Shown here piece by piece: positions 34,385 to 45,906 of a stretch of 64,000 nucleotides of DNA. Made by a program: the position numbers and the translations under genes. Each line of letters opens with the position of its first letter. Position 1 is the stretch's first letter. The notes under the pieces are model-generated. The model saw only the letters and a list, made by a program, of their open reading frames with translations, was not told the origin of the DNA and did no database searches. Origin of the DNA: Ehretia macrophylla (lineage: Eukaryota; Streptophyta; Magnoliopsida; Boraginales; Ehretiaceae); contig CM075770.1 in NCBI GenBank assembly GCA_037974665.1, positions 23,671,501-23,735,500 on the forward strand, in the 5' to 3' direction.

Positions 34385-34704
34385 CTTAGCAAGACAACAA
34401 AGAAGATGCACAAAACTCTTGATGATGCACAAGGTCGTCCTTTTTTCCTTGCTTAGCCGAGAGACAACTTGAGATTCTCTAATTTCCTAGCTTAGTAACC
34501 ATGTTCTTAGTATGTGCAAGTGGCTAGAACAAAAAGAAAAAGAAATAGGAGCTATTAAACTTACCTAAGCCGAAATGAACTTGCATGTGTGTCTTTTGCA
34601 ATCTAGCTTGCTTGGTCGAGCTCCTTAGCAACTTGCATGTCTTGAAGAACCTTAGGATGATGAACTCAAGCTATGGGGAGTAGAATTTCAGCCAAGGCCG
34701 AGAG

Positions 34705-34707
<3 letters not shown>

Positions 34708-34744
<37 letters not shown>
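34708..34744. repeat. GA microsatellite in E6 left LTR
   Basis: About 18 GA units, that is CT in the sense strand, upstream of the donor-like sites. The right LTR has two interrupted GA tracts at 43123-43180; E7 and E8 have shorter ones at 52169-52183 and 56656-56690. Confidence 0.95.
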
Positions 34745-34748
<4 letters not shown>

Positions 34749-35470
34749 AATGAGAGAAAATATGAGAATGTGAGAAAGAATAGAAGCTTTGAAGTGTTTG
34801 ATGCATATGTCGGCCTAGGGCTTGCAAAATTCAGAATTTGTGTCTTCAAGGAGCATAATTTGAATCATCCTAGCATGGGCATTTGATTGTGTCGAGATTG
34901 GGGTGCATTGAGTAGGGTTTTGAGTCTTTTTTTTTTTTGCTTTGTGTCATAACTTGTCATAGAATGTCTAGGAATGTTAATAAATTATGCAATGCTAGTT
35001 CAATATGCAAATAGTGGTCGGCCACGCTTGTGCAAGAATCTGAATTTTTGTCTTGGTTGAGCAATATAATATTGTGTGTTTGGGATGTGCAAAAGAATAA
35101 GGAATAAAGAATAAAGAATGCTTAGTTTTTGGTGCAATTTAGTCTTCTAGTGAGTTGAATTAGAAATTTAATATTAGTTAGTGGAATTTGTATGATTAAT
35201 TAATGATCTAGTGCTTCGTGTAAGATGCTTTATTGATTAGCGTGTGGGCACGCTTTCCTAGGTCTAGGGCACGCACTACAAGATAAGGCACGAATTACGA
35301 GATGAATGCACGTTTTCCAAGTAAATGCACACAACCCTAAATGAATGCACGTAATTCAATGCAAGGCACACAAAATGAAACACGACTCTTAAACCTTGGT
35401 CAAGGCACACAAATCTAGGTTAGGGCACACGAAACGAGGTATCGCACGCAAATCGAGGTCGGGCCTCACA

Positions 35471-35505
35471 TCCTCTCCTCCTTAAAATAATTTCGTCCCG
35501 AAATT
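35471..35505 (-). other. E6 polypurine tract and pre-PPT hairpin
   Basis: On the minus strand the hairpin AATTTCG/CGAAATT with loop GGA (35489-35505) is followed by ATTTTAAGGAGGAGAGGA and the LTR. Compared with E1 (AATTGCG/CGCAATT) one stem pair is changed on both sides. Confidence 0.85.
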
Positions 35506-35509
35506 CAAT

Positions 35510-35591
35510 ATTACCTTTGAAATAATGCTGGATACTATTGCTCCATCTGGTCTCGCCTTTCCCACGTTGCTTCTTCAACTCCATGATGATC
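35510..35591 (-). pseudogene. E6 chromodomain-like tail
   Basis: After the stop at 35592 the same frame continues with a motif including VEEATWE, typical of the C-terminal chromodomain that follows integrase in chromoviruses and targets integration to chromatin. The stop replaces a Trp codon that is present in the related E7 tail. Confidence 0.75.
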
Positions 35592-36731
35592 CTACAACAC
35601 TTTTACCATCGGTATAGATTTGTTGCGCAACTCCCGATCTTGCTGGTCTAGGATCCGAATGGGCTTCTCTTCATAAGACAAGTTCTCCCGAAGCTGCAAC
35701 GGCTCTGGCTCCAAGATATGTGATGGATCAGGATGATACTTCCGTAGCATTGAAACATGAAAAACGTCGTGAATATTAGAGAGGTTTTGGGGTAGTTCCA
35801 GGTGATACGCCAACTTGCCAACCTTCTCAATTATCTGAAATGGTCCTACAAACCTCGGGCTCAACTTTTCATCCTTGTCATGTTTAATCAGTCCCCTTCG
35901 AGGTGATATCTTCAAGAACACCTTGTCGCCGACCTCAAACTCTAGACTCCGTCTCCATCGGTCTGCATAAATTTTATGCTTGCTTTGGGTGGTAAACATC
36001 TGTTTTCGGATGAGGTGGACATTATCAATAGTCTTCATATGTTCAGGTAGAAGGGTCGGGTAAAAAGTCTTCGTCTCACCTACTTCATCCCAGTAAATTG
36101 GGGATCGACACTTACGTCCATACAATGCCTCAAATGGGGCCATCCCGATAGTGTCCTGATAACTGTTATTATAAGCGAACTCCGCTAGAGACAGATATTT
36201 CTCCCAACCTTTTCTGAAGTCTAAAACACACGCCCTCAGCATATCTTCCAGAATTTGAATAGTTCTCTCAGATTGTCCATCAGTCTGAGGGTGATAAGCC
36301 GTGCTGAAACTCAACTTCGTTCCCAAAGCTTCTTGTAATCTCTTCCAAAATCGGGAAGTAAAACGAGGATCCCTATCCGATACAATACTCACAGGCATCC
36401 CGTGCAACCTTACAATATCCGCCACATACATATCTCCCAATTTCTCAGGACTATCCTCCTTGTTCATCGGTAAGAAGTGCGCTGACTTAGTCAATCTATC
36501 CACTATAACCCAAATGGCGTCATGACCCTTTCGTGACCTGGGCAGGTCCATGACAAAGTCCATAGTTATATGTTCCCATTTCCATTGAGGAATTTCCAAC
36601 GGCTGAAGTAAACCTGCTGGTCGTTGATGTTCTGCTTTGACTCTCTGGAAAGTCAAACACCATGCCACAAGCTCCGTAATCTCTCTCTCCATGTTATTCC
36701 ACCAATAGTGTTGCTTCAAATCCCGGTACAT
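35592..36731 (-). pseudogene. IN: E6 integrase
   Basis: About 379 residues survive from an internal Met. The catalytic core has Asp in TMDFVMDLP, Asp in VSDRDPRF and Glu in DGQSERTIQ. The C-terminal part has the GPF motif ([18 protein letters not shown]). In the N-terminal zinc-binding region the second Cys of the usual CLTC is Phe (CLTF), so metal binding should be lost. Integrase joins the cDNA ends to target DNA. Confidence 0.93.
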
Positions 36732-36887
36732 CTTTGTTCTGCCAGGGTGAATAGTATATCTTCAATTATGGGCTTCTTCAAGAATCTTCTTTTTCAGCTC
36801 TGGCTCATTAGGAACACAAATCCGATTCCTAAACCTCTAAATATCATCATCATGAAACTTGAAATCTGTGTTGCTTTCTTTAATCTT

Positions 36888-37772
36888 CTAAAACTGTTGG
36901 TCCTTCTGTTGAGCCTCTCGTACTTCAGACAACAAGCTCGATTGAACTTGTGTAGTGGCAAAAAGTAACCCTTGTTGAGTCAATTGTGGTTTCCACAAGA
37001 ATGCTTCTTCTAACAACTCCTGCACCTTAACTTCCAGTTTTGCCATGCTCGCTTTCCGACTTAAGGCATCTGCAACTACATTTGCTTTACCGGGCACATA
37101 ATTGATTGTGCAGTTATAATCATCCAAAAGCTCTATCCACCGTCTTTGCCTCATGTTCAACTCTTTTTGTGAGAACAAGTATTTCAAGCTCTTGTGATTA
37201 GTAAACACCTCGAACTTGTTACCCCACAGATAGTGCCTCCATTTCTTGAGTACAAACACAATAGCCGCTAACTCTAAATTATGCGTTGGGTAGTTCAATT
37301 CATACGGCTTCAGTTTCCTAGAAGCATACGTAATCACTCTACCATTTTGCATCAACACATAACCCAGTCCTTCCTTCGAAGCATTGCTATAGATTACAAA
37401 ACCTTGACTCCCTTCAGGCAATGCAAGAACGAGTGCAGTAGTCAATCTCTTCTTCAATTCTTGGAAGCTGTTCTCACACTTGTCATCCCACACGAATTTT
37501 GTTTTCTTTTGAGTGAGCTTTGTAAGCAGCCCTGCGATCTTTGAGAAATCCTTCACGAACATCTGATAATAGTCGGCTAGACCAAGAAAATTCTGAACCT
37601 CCGTAGTGTTTTCCGGCTTCTTCCAAGAAATCACCGCTTCTATCTTTGCTGGATCTACCGCTATTCCCTCTTGGGATATGATATGCCCCAAAAATTCAAT
37701 CTGCTGCAACCAAAATTCACATTTGCTAAACTTTGCATACAATTGATGCCCTCGAAGTTTCTGCAGTACCAA
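36888..37772 (-). pseudogene. RT-RH: E6 reverse transcriptase connection and RNase H
   Basis: About 294 residues. The first third matches the RT thumb and connection ([20 protein letters not shown]). RNase H follows with [19 protein letters not shown] and VVADALSRK. The first RNase H acidic residue, normally Asp in YSDAS, is Asn here (YSNAS), which would abolish RNA cleavage. Confidence 0.93.
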
Positions 37773-37781
37773 TCGCAGATG

Positions 37782-38534
37782 TTATTCATGCTCCGCCTCG
37801 AATTTCGAGTATACCAAAATATCATCAATGAAGATGACCACAAATTGGTCCAAGTAGGGTTGAAACACCCTGTGCATCAAGTCCATAAAAGCTGCAAGGG
37901 CATTAGTTAGCCCAAATGGCATCACCACATATTCATAATGCCCATATCTTGTCCTGAAAGCTGTTTGAGGCACATCCTCCTTTTTGATCCGCAACTGATA
38001 GTACCCTTGCCTCAAGTCGAGCTTCGAATACACTTTGGCTCCTTGAAGTTGATCAAATAACCCGTCGATCAGTGGAAGTGGGTATTTATTCTTGACGGTC
38101 ACTTGGTTCAATCCTCGGTAACCGATGCATAGTCTCAACGTTCCGTTTTTCTTCTTTACAAATAGGACTGGCGCACCCCACAAAGAAGGACTTGGTTGAA
38201 CAAACCCCTTCTTCAATAATCCTTGCAATTGGTCCTTCAATTCTTGTAGCTCGGCTGGTACCATGCGATAGGGAGCTTTTGATATCAGCTGGGTGCCAGG
38301 CAGTAATTCTATAATGAACTCGATCTCCCGATTTGGGGGTAAACCGGGCAATTCTTCTGGAAACACATCCGCATAATCTTTAATCACTGGCATCTCCTCC
38401 AACTTGGCTTTGTCCGACGGCTTGTTGATGAGGTAAGCTAAGTATCCACTACATCCTTTTCTCAAGGACTTCACTGCTTTCATAGATGAAATGATGGAAC
38501 TCCCGGTGAAGTCTCTTCGACCCATTACCTCCAA
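37782..38534 (-). pseudogene. RT: E6 reverse transcriptase palm and fingers
   Basis: About 250 residues with [32 protein letters not shown] and the catalytic FIDDILVYS. The three catalytic Asp residues are intact. The conserved Asp of the CIDYR motif is Gly (CIGYR). The frame ends at a stop right after EAEHE, where a Glu codon is expected in the family. Confidence 0.95.
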
Positions 38535-38576
38535 TATTGGTTGACCAGGTATCTAGAATATTACAATCTTTGTCCG

Positions 38577-38867
38577 TCAATCTAGTTGGGCATGATGCTT
38601 TGCCAACCAGTCCATCCCTAAGATGACTTCATAGTCTCGAAAGGGTAATACAATAAGATTGGCTGAGAATTCCCTATCTTTAATTTGGATTTTACATGCT
38701 TTACAAGCTGAGCGAGTAACAAGTTTAGAACCCATCGGAGTACCAACTTCTACTTCGTAAGGCAAACATACAACTCTCAGTTTCACACGTTGCACACATA
38801 ACGGAGTAATAAATGAATGAGTAGCACCTGGATCAATTAGTACCCTAACAGGTTGATTCAGTATCAA
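38577..38867 (-). pseudogene. PR: E6 aspartic protease
   Basis: About 96 residues with the active-site motif DPGATHSFI and the downstream VILGMDWL, as in gypsy-type retropepsins that cut the gag-pol polyprotein. It ends at a TGA stop before the RT linker. Confidence 0.92.
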
Positions 38868-38999
38868 GAATGTACCTTCAACAACAGCGGTCTCCTCTGG
38901 AAGCTCCTCGCACTCAATAGCATAAGCTCGAGCCTGAACTCTAGGAACTGGAGTCTTGCCTCTACCAGCTAGTTTAACCTGATTTTGTCCTCCTTGCCA

Positions 39000-40025
39000 T
39001 TTAGGGCAATCCTTGATCTAATGCTGATCACTACCACACCGCACACATCGTCCTGACTTCTTCCAGCACTGGGCCTCAATATGACCTTTCTTGTCACAGT
39101 AAGAACAGTTGATAGACTGAGTAGTAGGTGAACGACCTGTGGGTCCACGGGTGGAAGAGGCTGATGGTGCTTTAGTTGAGCCACGGTTATTAGCTGGTCT
39201 GTTCTAGATCTGGCCCTGACTATGACTCTGGCTCTGGAATTTCCTCTATTGTCCTGGAGGCTGGTATGGTTTCTTGTTCTGCTGGCTCGAACCGGCTCTA
39301 TCAAGTTTTCTTTTCTCAACTCGGGAAGCAACAGCAAGGAGAGCAGAATAGGTATCGAAGTCATGCGAAGCCAACTGGTCCTGAATTTCTGGCCTCAACC
39401 CATTCGTAAATTTCCACATCTTCACCTCAGGGGTACAGACCATGTATTGAGCATAATGGGACAGTCAGTCAAAACGAGCCTCGTACTGGGCCACCGTCAT
39501 GTTACATTGGTTCAAGTGAATGAATTCCTCAATCTGCCTCTGCCTAGAAACTGCAGGTACATATTTCTCCTTTAATGCCTTAACGAAATTACCCCACAAG
39601 CGAGGTGTATGATCAGTTTCCCAAAGTGCCTCCACAGTGTGCCACTAATGCTCAGCATCCCCGTGCAACAAAAACACAGCAAACTCCACATTTTCTTCAT
39701 CAGTATAGTTAAATGGCTTGAAAATCCTCTCGATCTCAGACAGCCAAGTCTCTGCCTTTTCATCATCAGCTTCCCCATGGAATTTGGACGGGCGAAAGTC
39801 AAGAAACTATTGCATTCTGCTATTTTTCCCATGGTTACCATCATTCCTGTTGTTGTTGTTGTTGTTTGCTTCACGTGCATGTTGACGTTCCATCATTCGC
39901 GACACGCGATCCATGGTATTTTCCATCATATTAAACATAGCCATGCCGGGATTAGTTTGATAAGCATATCCGGTCTCTTGGGGCTCACCGCTCCTATTAG
40001 TAGTGCGGGTACTAGGGCCAGCCAT
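39000..40025 (-). pseudogene. gag: E6 gag
   Basis: The frame begins MAGPSTRT at 40025. A retrotransposon-gag region is recognisable around 39250-39800, and two zinc knuckles (CX2CX4HX4C) near 39005-39110. The second knuckle is interrupted by a stop, and another stop lies after the Asn-rich segment near 39810. Gag would form the virus-like particle and bind the RNA. Confidence 0.85.
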
Positions 40026-40280
40026 CTATAGGCACATATTACGATGCACAATTTTATTGGAATACGATAAACAAGAATTTAATGCATAAGATATGCAACA
40101 TATAATTTTATATAGATACACAATTCTAGAAACAGTTAAGACATGTTAATCACATAAGCACATAGAACATAGAAGGCACAATTAACATTATCACACATTA
40201 ACACATATAAACAAGTCATCCTAATAACCTTAGGGCTTCTACCCACGGTCCGAGAGTTAAACCCGACTTAAGCAATCTAA

Positions 40281-40292
40281 GCTCTGATACCA
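40281..40292 (-). other. E6 primer-binding site (tRNA-iMet type)
   Basis: The minus strand reads TGGTATCAGAGC, 11 bases from the right LTR at 40304. Same site as in E3, E4 and E9. Confidence 0.93.
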
Positions 40293-40303
40293 TTAAGATA
40301 AGG

Positions 40304-43147
40304 TGTCACGCCCCAACCCGACCTATAGAGGTTAGACAAGGGTGTGATCTAAACATTCAAGTCATTTCACGTACTTAATCATTCATGAAGGTTTAATATT
40401 TAACGTTTAGCCTAAACTCCACAAATTCTTCGAAAAATCGGCAGCATAACAGCTGTAATTGGGCTCTTTAGTTTGACCTAATTCTCTAAACGCCTCAAAA
40501 TTTCCAATCTCAATTTCATTTCTAACTAAGATTACTATTTATCATCAATTGAAATGCCTACTGATTGTCTCGAAGTCTCGTTTGATTAATAACCTAGCAT
40601 GATACTATGTCTCATTTTTTTGTAAATCCTTGTTACAAAAGTACCTGTTGATCTTAGCTTAATCATGAGTACCTGCTTAATATTGGATAGATTCATTTTA
40701 CTTAATCCTTTACCTGATACTTCTTAAGCCTGCGATAGATACTAACCAATAGCGATAGCAAAAACAACCATAAGAGTGTCTATATAGTTATGATCAGTAC
40801 AAGCCAAAATTGGACCCCAAATTACAACGGGGGTCATTTACAATACAATAACAAGCAGCATACAAAATAGTCTTCATGCAACATATCGTTCACAAAATAG
40901 CCATAGTCACGTAAGGCACGTTGGGCAAGCAATCATTCCAAGGAATCATCAATAGGCGCGTTGTCCTCAGGTACCTGTTCCTGGTTTTCTTCACCTGAGA
41001 TGATAAAAAAGGGTGAGTCCTTATGAACTCAGCGAGGGGGAACGAGAAATAAGTTTCGAAACTCATTTTCCGGTTCAACTTATGAAAACCCTTTGCAAGC
41101 ATGACATATATCACAAGTAAGTTCATAATGTAATATAAAAGTAAAAGAACACAATTACCCGTCTTTCCTCCCCGAGGTCCTCTAGGAACCAAGCGTGAGT
41201 ACTTATACACATAGTGAAAAGGATACGGTGAGCTTTTACTCTCAGTTCATTTCCAGTATCAGTTGTTGCGACTGACTTCAAATCATCCCCTTATCACACC
41301 AAATGGGTGTACTCCGGATGTACCCCGAAATCCTACGACCCAACTATCTGAGGAAGTCTAGCCCCCAAGTGAGAGAGGGAATTGGTGGTAGTCATGGTTA
41401 TACCGGCAAGCCCGATGCCGCCCGATGTGCGTGAAACGCTACCACGCCAGAATGAAAGGTTGCAACCTTGTATGCAATGCACATTTATGATATTTAATAT
41501 ATCACATTAGGAGGACAACAAAGTAGGTTGCCTCTGAGCAGTCATAAGATTACACATTGACAAGTAAACACGCGAGGCACGATATGGCAGGTAATTTCAC
41601 TTGTAAAGCACATGGAGTCATATGAATATTAAACGGGCATCCATGTAACGCATGCAAATCAAGTCATATAAGTCATTTCGAAGTTCACGTAATCAAATAA
41701 TAAGGTCATACAGCATGCAACGACGTTTACGTGAGACCGGGTACAAGAAAGGTCTACTTGTCAACATGTAATCATCGGAATCACATTTAGGGCTATAAGG
41801 GAAACTATGGGCAGCCTACAAATCATACAATTATACACGATATCCATAGGATCAACACTTAGCGAGTTTTCCTAGTCATTAGGGTTTCAATTCATGCTTA
41901 TCCATGCGATTAAGCCCAAAGTTGTCACGTAATTAAACTCAAGCCATGCATCGATTAATTAAAACATCCTCAAGCATTCAAAACAGTCCACACAACATCC
42001 AAGTGCCACAATCCCAAGCATTTAATACAACAAGAGAAGTTACAATAATTTTCAAAGCATATCTCTAGATGAAAACCTCACTGCAATGATCTGTTTTTCT
42101 CACAATCATTGAGACAAGCAAACAATCTCCAATTGCAGTGAACAAAATTTCAAATTAAAGCTTAAGGACTGAACTAAATCCAAAAACAAACCTTGCATCA
42201 TTTGGAGTTCGGGTTCAAGAGTTATAGCCAAAACCGTGAGACTACGCAAAACTGTCTAGATTTACACACATTTCAATACTTATCATTTTTGAGGACCTTA
42301 AAGTCAGATTTAGCCTTCGTCTATTGCTGACCAAAATGTCCAAAACTGAAAAATCTAGCAGTAAACCAAATTTCATGCATTTTGGATATCATTTACTAAG
42401 TCAAAACTGGTTCGTTCTACAAGGATAGTGAATTTGCCAAAACCTGCTTCATTTTCCCAGATTTTCTAGATTTGGACACCTTTCAATGTTTTGCCATTTT
42501 GGGGACCTTAGATTCAACATTAGCTTTGGCCTATTTCTATGAAAAATGCTCATAACTGGCAAAAATAGTCACCTATCAATTTTCACGCATTTTCAACATC
42601 ATTTACCGGTCAAAATCACTTCGCTCCAATAGAACAGAAAGCTGCCAAATACGCTATTTCACCTATCTTCACATTCTAGCCAAATATCTTGCCATGCATG
42701 TTTACCAAAGCTCATGTACACACATATATCACAAGTACAGAGGTAAAAATAGACATTTAAAGGCATGCATGTGGTTTTTGAAAGCTTTTCAAGAAGTTTT
42801 AGCCCTCATCTTAGCAAGACAACAAAGAAGATGCACAAAACTCTTGATGATGCACAAGGTCGTCCTTTTTTCCTTCCTTAGCCGAGAGACAACTTGAGAT
42901 TCTCTAATTTCCTAGCTTAGTAACCATGTTCTTATTATGTACAAGTGGCTAGAACAAAAGAAAAAGAAATAGGAGCTATTAAACTTACCTAAGCCGAATT
43001 GAACTTGCATGTGTGTCTTTTGCAATCTAGCTTGCTTGGTCGAGATCCTTAGCAACTTGCTTGTCTTGAAGAACCTTAGGATGATGAACTCAAGCTATGG
43101 AGAGTAGAATTTCATCCAAGGCCGAGAGAGAGAGAGAGAGAAGAAAT

Positions 43148-43179
<32 letters not shown>

Positions 43180-43890
43180 AGAAATGAGAGAAAATATGAG
43201 ATTGTGAGAAAGAATGTTTGATGCATATGTTGTCCTAGGGCTTGCAAAATTCAGAATTTGTGTCTTCAAGGAGCATAATTTGAATCATCCTAGAATGGGC
43301 ATTTGATTGTGTCAAGATTCGGGTGCATTGGGTAGGGTTTTGAGTCATTTGTTTTTTTTGCTTTGTGTCATAACTTGTCATAGAATGTCTAGGAATGTTA
43401 ATAAATTATGCAATGCTAGTTCAATATGCAAATAGTGGTCGGCCAAGCTTGTGCAAGAATCTGAATTTTTGTCTTGGTTGAGCAATATAATATTGTGTGT
43501 TTGGGATGTGCAAAAGAATAAGGAATAAAGAATAAATAATACTTAGCTTTTGGTGCAATTTCGTTTTCTAGTGAGTTGAATTAGCAATTTAATATTAGTT
43601 AGTGGAATTTGTAGGATTAATTAATGATCTAGTGCTTCGTGTAAGATGCTTTATTGATTAGCGTGCTGGCACACTTTCCTAGGTCTTGGAAACGCACTAC
43701 GAGTATGGCACGAACTACGAGACGAATGCACATTTTTCAAGTAAATGCACGCAACCCTAAATGAATGCACGTAATTCAATGCAAAGCACACAAAATGAAA
43801 CACAACTCTTAAACCTAGGTCAAGGCACGCGAATCTAGGTTAGGGCACACGAAACGAGGTATTGCACGCAAATCAAGGTCGGGCCTCATA
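40304..43890 (-). mobile_element. E6 right LTR (5' LTR in sense)
   Basis: 3587 bp, direct repeat of 31875-35470 with many scattered substitutions, so E6 is not recent. The plus-strand end reads CCTCATA rather than CCTCACA. Hairpin at 41014-41031, palindromic-loop hairpin at 41305-41326, palindrome at 41456-41469. The donor-like site reads AAG/ATGAGGG (42809), so its GT is lost in the copy that would be transcribed. Target duplication GGTGC follows at 43891. Confidence 0.94.
43123..43180. repeat. GA microsatellites in E6 right LTR
   Basis: Two GA tracts separated by AAGAAATGAGAGAAA, an apparent duplication of the tract and its flank relative to the left LTR. Confidence 0.9.
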
Positions 43891-44007
43891 GGTGCGATCA
43901 TACCAGTACTAATGCACCCGATCCTATCAGAACTCCGAAGTTAAGCGTGCTTGGGCGAGAGTAGTACTGGGATGGGTGACCCCCTGGGAAGTCCTCGTGT
44001 TGTACCC
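43891..44007 (+). rRNA. 5S rRNA: 5S rRNA copy 12, remainder (split by E6)
   Basis: Starts with the GGTGC target duplication. The internal promoter is nearly consensus (TACTGGG in place of TACTAGG). With 31869 it would be a whole gene; now its natural 5' flank is the E6 LTR. Confidence 0.93.
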
Positions 44008-44569
44008 CCCATTTCAATTTTTTTTGCCCCGGTTAGGGTTGCCAAGATTCTTTATCCACCACGTTTCTATTACCGAATCCCACGGCAGCTTGGGCAAGAC
44101 AACTTCACTTCACGTAGAGGCTGGGCCCACAAACCGAGGGCGTAGGGCTTGTGACCAAGTCTCCGTCGCTCTGGAGCCCATAACTTTTGATTCGTAAGGA
44201 GTTATGCGGCGCACAACATACCGTTGGAAAGCTCTCCGAGAGCTCTACGATGAGGGTAGCAAGCTTGCTTGGCTGCGCCTGTGTTTGGAGCCCAAAATCG
44301 AATGTTTTCATCTGTTTCGGGCCACTTTTCTACTTTTGCTCTGTTTTTTTTGTCCTGAATCGTACGTCGTGAGCTGTTAAAAGGACGACAACCTAACTCG
44401 CTGGACATTAGAGGGCCCTACCACGCGTTGATATCACATCTTACGAGGATGCTGCGTTGTTGAAGCGGATGGGTTGTCGTTAAGCCCATTGGGCCTTTTG
44501 AATGGGCCATCTCTCTAGGCTGAGACTGTGAACCATCAACACATAACGGATTTGTGCCCACGACATGAC

Positions 44570-44687
44570 GGGTACGATTATACCAGCACTAATGCACCGG
44601 ATCCTGTCAGAACTCCAAAGTTAAGCGTGCTTGGGCAAGAGTAGTACTAGGATGGGTGACCCCCTGGGAAGTCCTCGTGTTGCAACC
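44570..44687 (+). rRNA. 5S rRNA: 5S rRNA copy 13
   Basis: Internal promoter intact apart from GGGCAAGAG. Private changes GGGTACGATT, ATCCTGTC and CTCCAAAG. The 3' end is TTGCAACCC. Confidence 0.93.
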
Positions 44688-45249
44688 CCCCTTTTCAATT
44701 TTTTTTGCCCCAGTTAGGGTTGCCAAGATACTTTATCCACCACATTTCTATTACCGAATCCCACGGCACCTTGGGCAAGACAACTTCGCTTCACGTAGAG
44801 GCTGGGCTCGCAAACCGAGGGCGTAGGGCTTGTGACCAGGTCTCCGTCGCTTCGGTGCCAATAACTTTTAATTCGTAAGGAGTTACACGACGCACAGTAT
44901 ACCGTTGGAAAGCTCTCCGAGAGCTCTACTATGGGGATAGTAAGCCTGCTCAGCTGTGCCTATTTTTGGAGCCCAAAATCAAACATTTTCATCAGTTTCG
45001 GGCCAATTTTCTACTTTTGCTCTTTTTTTTCATGCCAGATCATACATCATGAGCTATTAAAACGACGACAACATAACTCGCGGCATATTACAGGGCCCTA
45101 CCATGCGTCAATATCACGTCTTACGAGAATGCTACGTTGTTGAAGCGGATGGGTTGTCGTTAAGCCCATTGGGCCTTTTGAATGGGCCATTTCTCTGGGT
45201 CGGGATTGTGAACCGTCAACACATAAAGGATTTATGCCCACAATATGAC

Positions 45250-45367
45250 GGGTGCGACCATACCAGCACTAATAAACCGGATCCCATCAGAACTCCGAAG
45301 TTAAACATGCTTGGGCGAGAGTAGTACTAGGATGGGTGACCCCCTGGGAAGTCCTCGTGTTACACCC
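45250..45367 (+). rRNA. 5S rRNA: 5S rRNA copy 14
   Basis: Private changes AATAAACCGG and AAACATGC in the A box. The C box is intact; the 3' end is TTACACCC. Confidence 0.92.
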
Positions 45368-45906
45368 CCCTTTTCATTTTTTTTTGCCCCAATTAGGGTT
45401 GCCAAGATACTTTATCCACCACATTTCTATTACCGAATCCCACGGCACCTTGGGCAAAACAACTTCGCTTCACGTAGAGGCTGGGCCCGCAGACCGAGGG
45501 CGTGGGGCTAGTGACACATTACTTTTGATCCGTAAGGAGTTACACAGCACACAACATACCGTTGGAAAGCTCTCCAAGAGCTCTACGATGGGGGCAGCAA
45601 GCCTGCTCGGCTGTGCCCATTTTTGGAGCCCAAAATCAAACATTTTCATCAGTTTCTGGCAACTTTTCTTAATTTGCTCTGTTTTTCCATCCCAGATCGT
45701 ACGTCGTGAGCTGTTGAAAGGATGACAACATAACTCGCGAGACATTAGAGGGCTCTACACCGCGTCGATATCACCTCTTGCGAGGATGCTGCGTTGTTGA
45801 TGTGGATGGGTTGTCGTTAAGCCCATTGGGCCTTTTGAATGGGCCATCTCTCAGGGCTAGGATTGTGAACCGTCAACACATAAAGGAATTTTTCCCTCAA
45901 CATGAC

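Larger units (their letters stand above)
31875..35470 (-). mobile_element. E6 left LTR (3' LTR in sense)
   Basis: 3596 bp, plus-strand ends TGTCACGCCCCAACTCGACC and GGGCCTCACA. It contains the hairpin (32585-32602), acceptor-like ATCTCAG/G (32566), a palindromic-loop hairpin (32876-32897), palindrome AAGGTTGCAACCTT (33031-33044), donor-like CTAAG/GTGAGGG (34384), a second donor-like TTAG/GTAAGT (34564) and a GA tract (34708-34744). No gene is present. Confidence 0.95.
35510..40025 (-). pseudogene. gag-pol: E6 gag-pol, broken single reading frame
   Basis: Gag and pol lie in one and the same minus-strand frame from the ATG at 40025. All breaks I found between domains are in-frame stop codons rather than frameshifts. 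Examples are the stops in the second gag zinc knuckle (39018-39020), after protease (38577-38579), after the reverse-transcriptase palm (37782-37784), after RNase H (36888-36890), before integrase (about 36760) and in the chromodomain-like tail (35592-35594). Pieces are listed separately. Small frameshifts elsewhere cannot be excluded by eye. Confidence 0.9.
31875..43890 (-). mobile_element. E6, complete Ty3/gypsy chromovirus (Tekay-like)
   Basis: This 12.0-kb element has LTRs of about 3.6 kb, a primer site, a purine tract and a 4.8-kb internal region encoding gag-pol, all on the minus strand. GGTGC flanks it on both sides. The domain order protease, reverse transcriptase, RNase H, integrase identifies Ty3/gypsy. 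The GPF-type module and the chromodomain-like tail after integrase identify a chromovirus. The long LTRs and tail motif suggest the Tekay/Del clade, which a tree would have to confirm. Premature stops make it inactive. It sits inside a 5S gene. Confidence 0.95.

Noticed and set aside
39222-40031. Plus-strand frames opposite E6 gag, and plus-strand frames opposite integrase and RNase H
   Set aside because: Antisense shadows; the minus strand carries recognisable gag-pol motifs.
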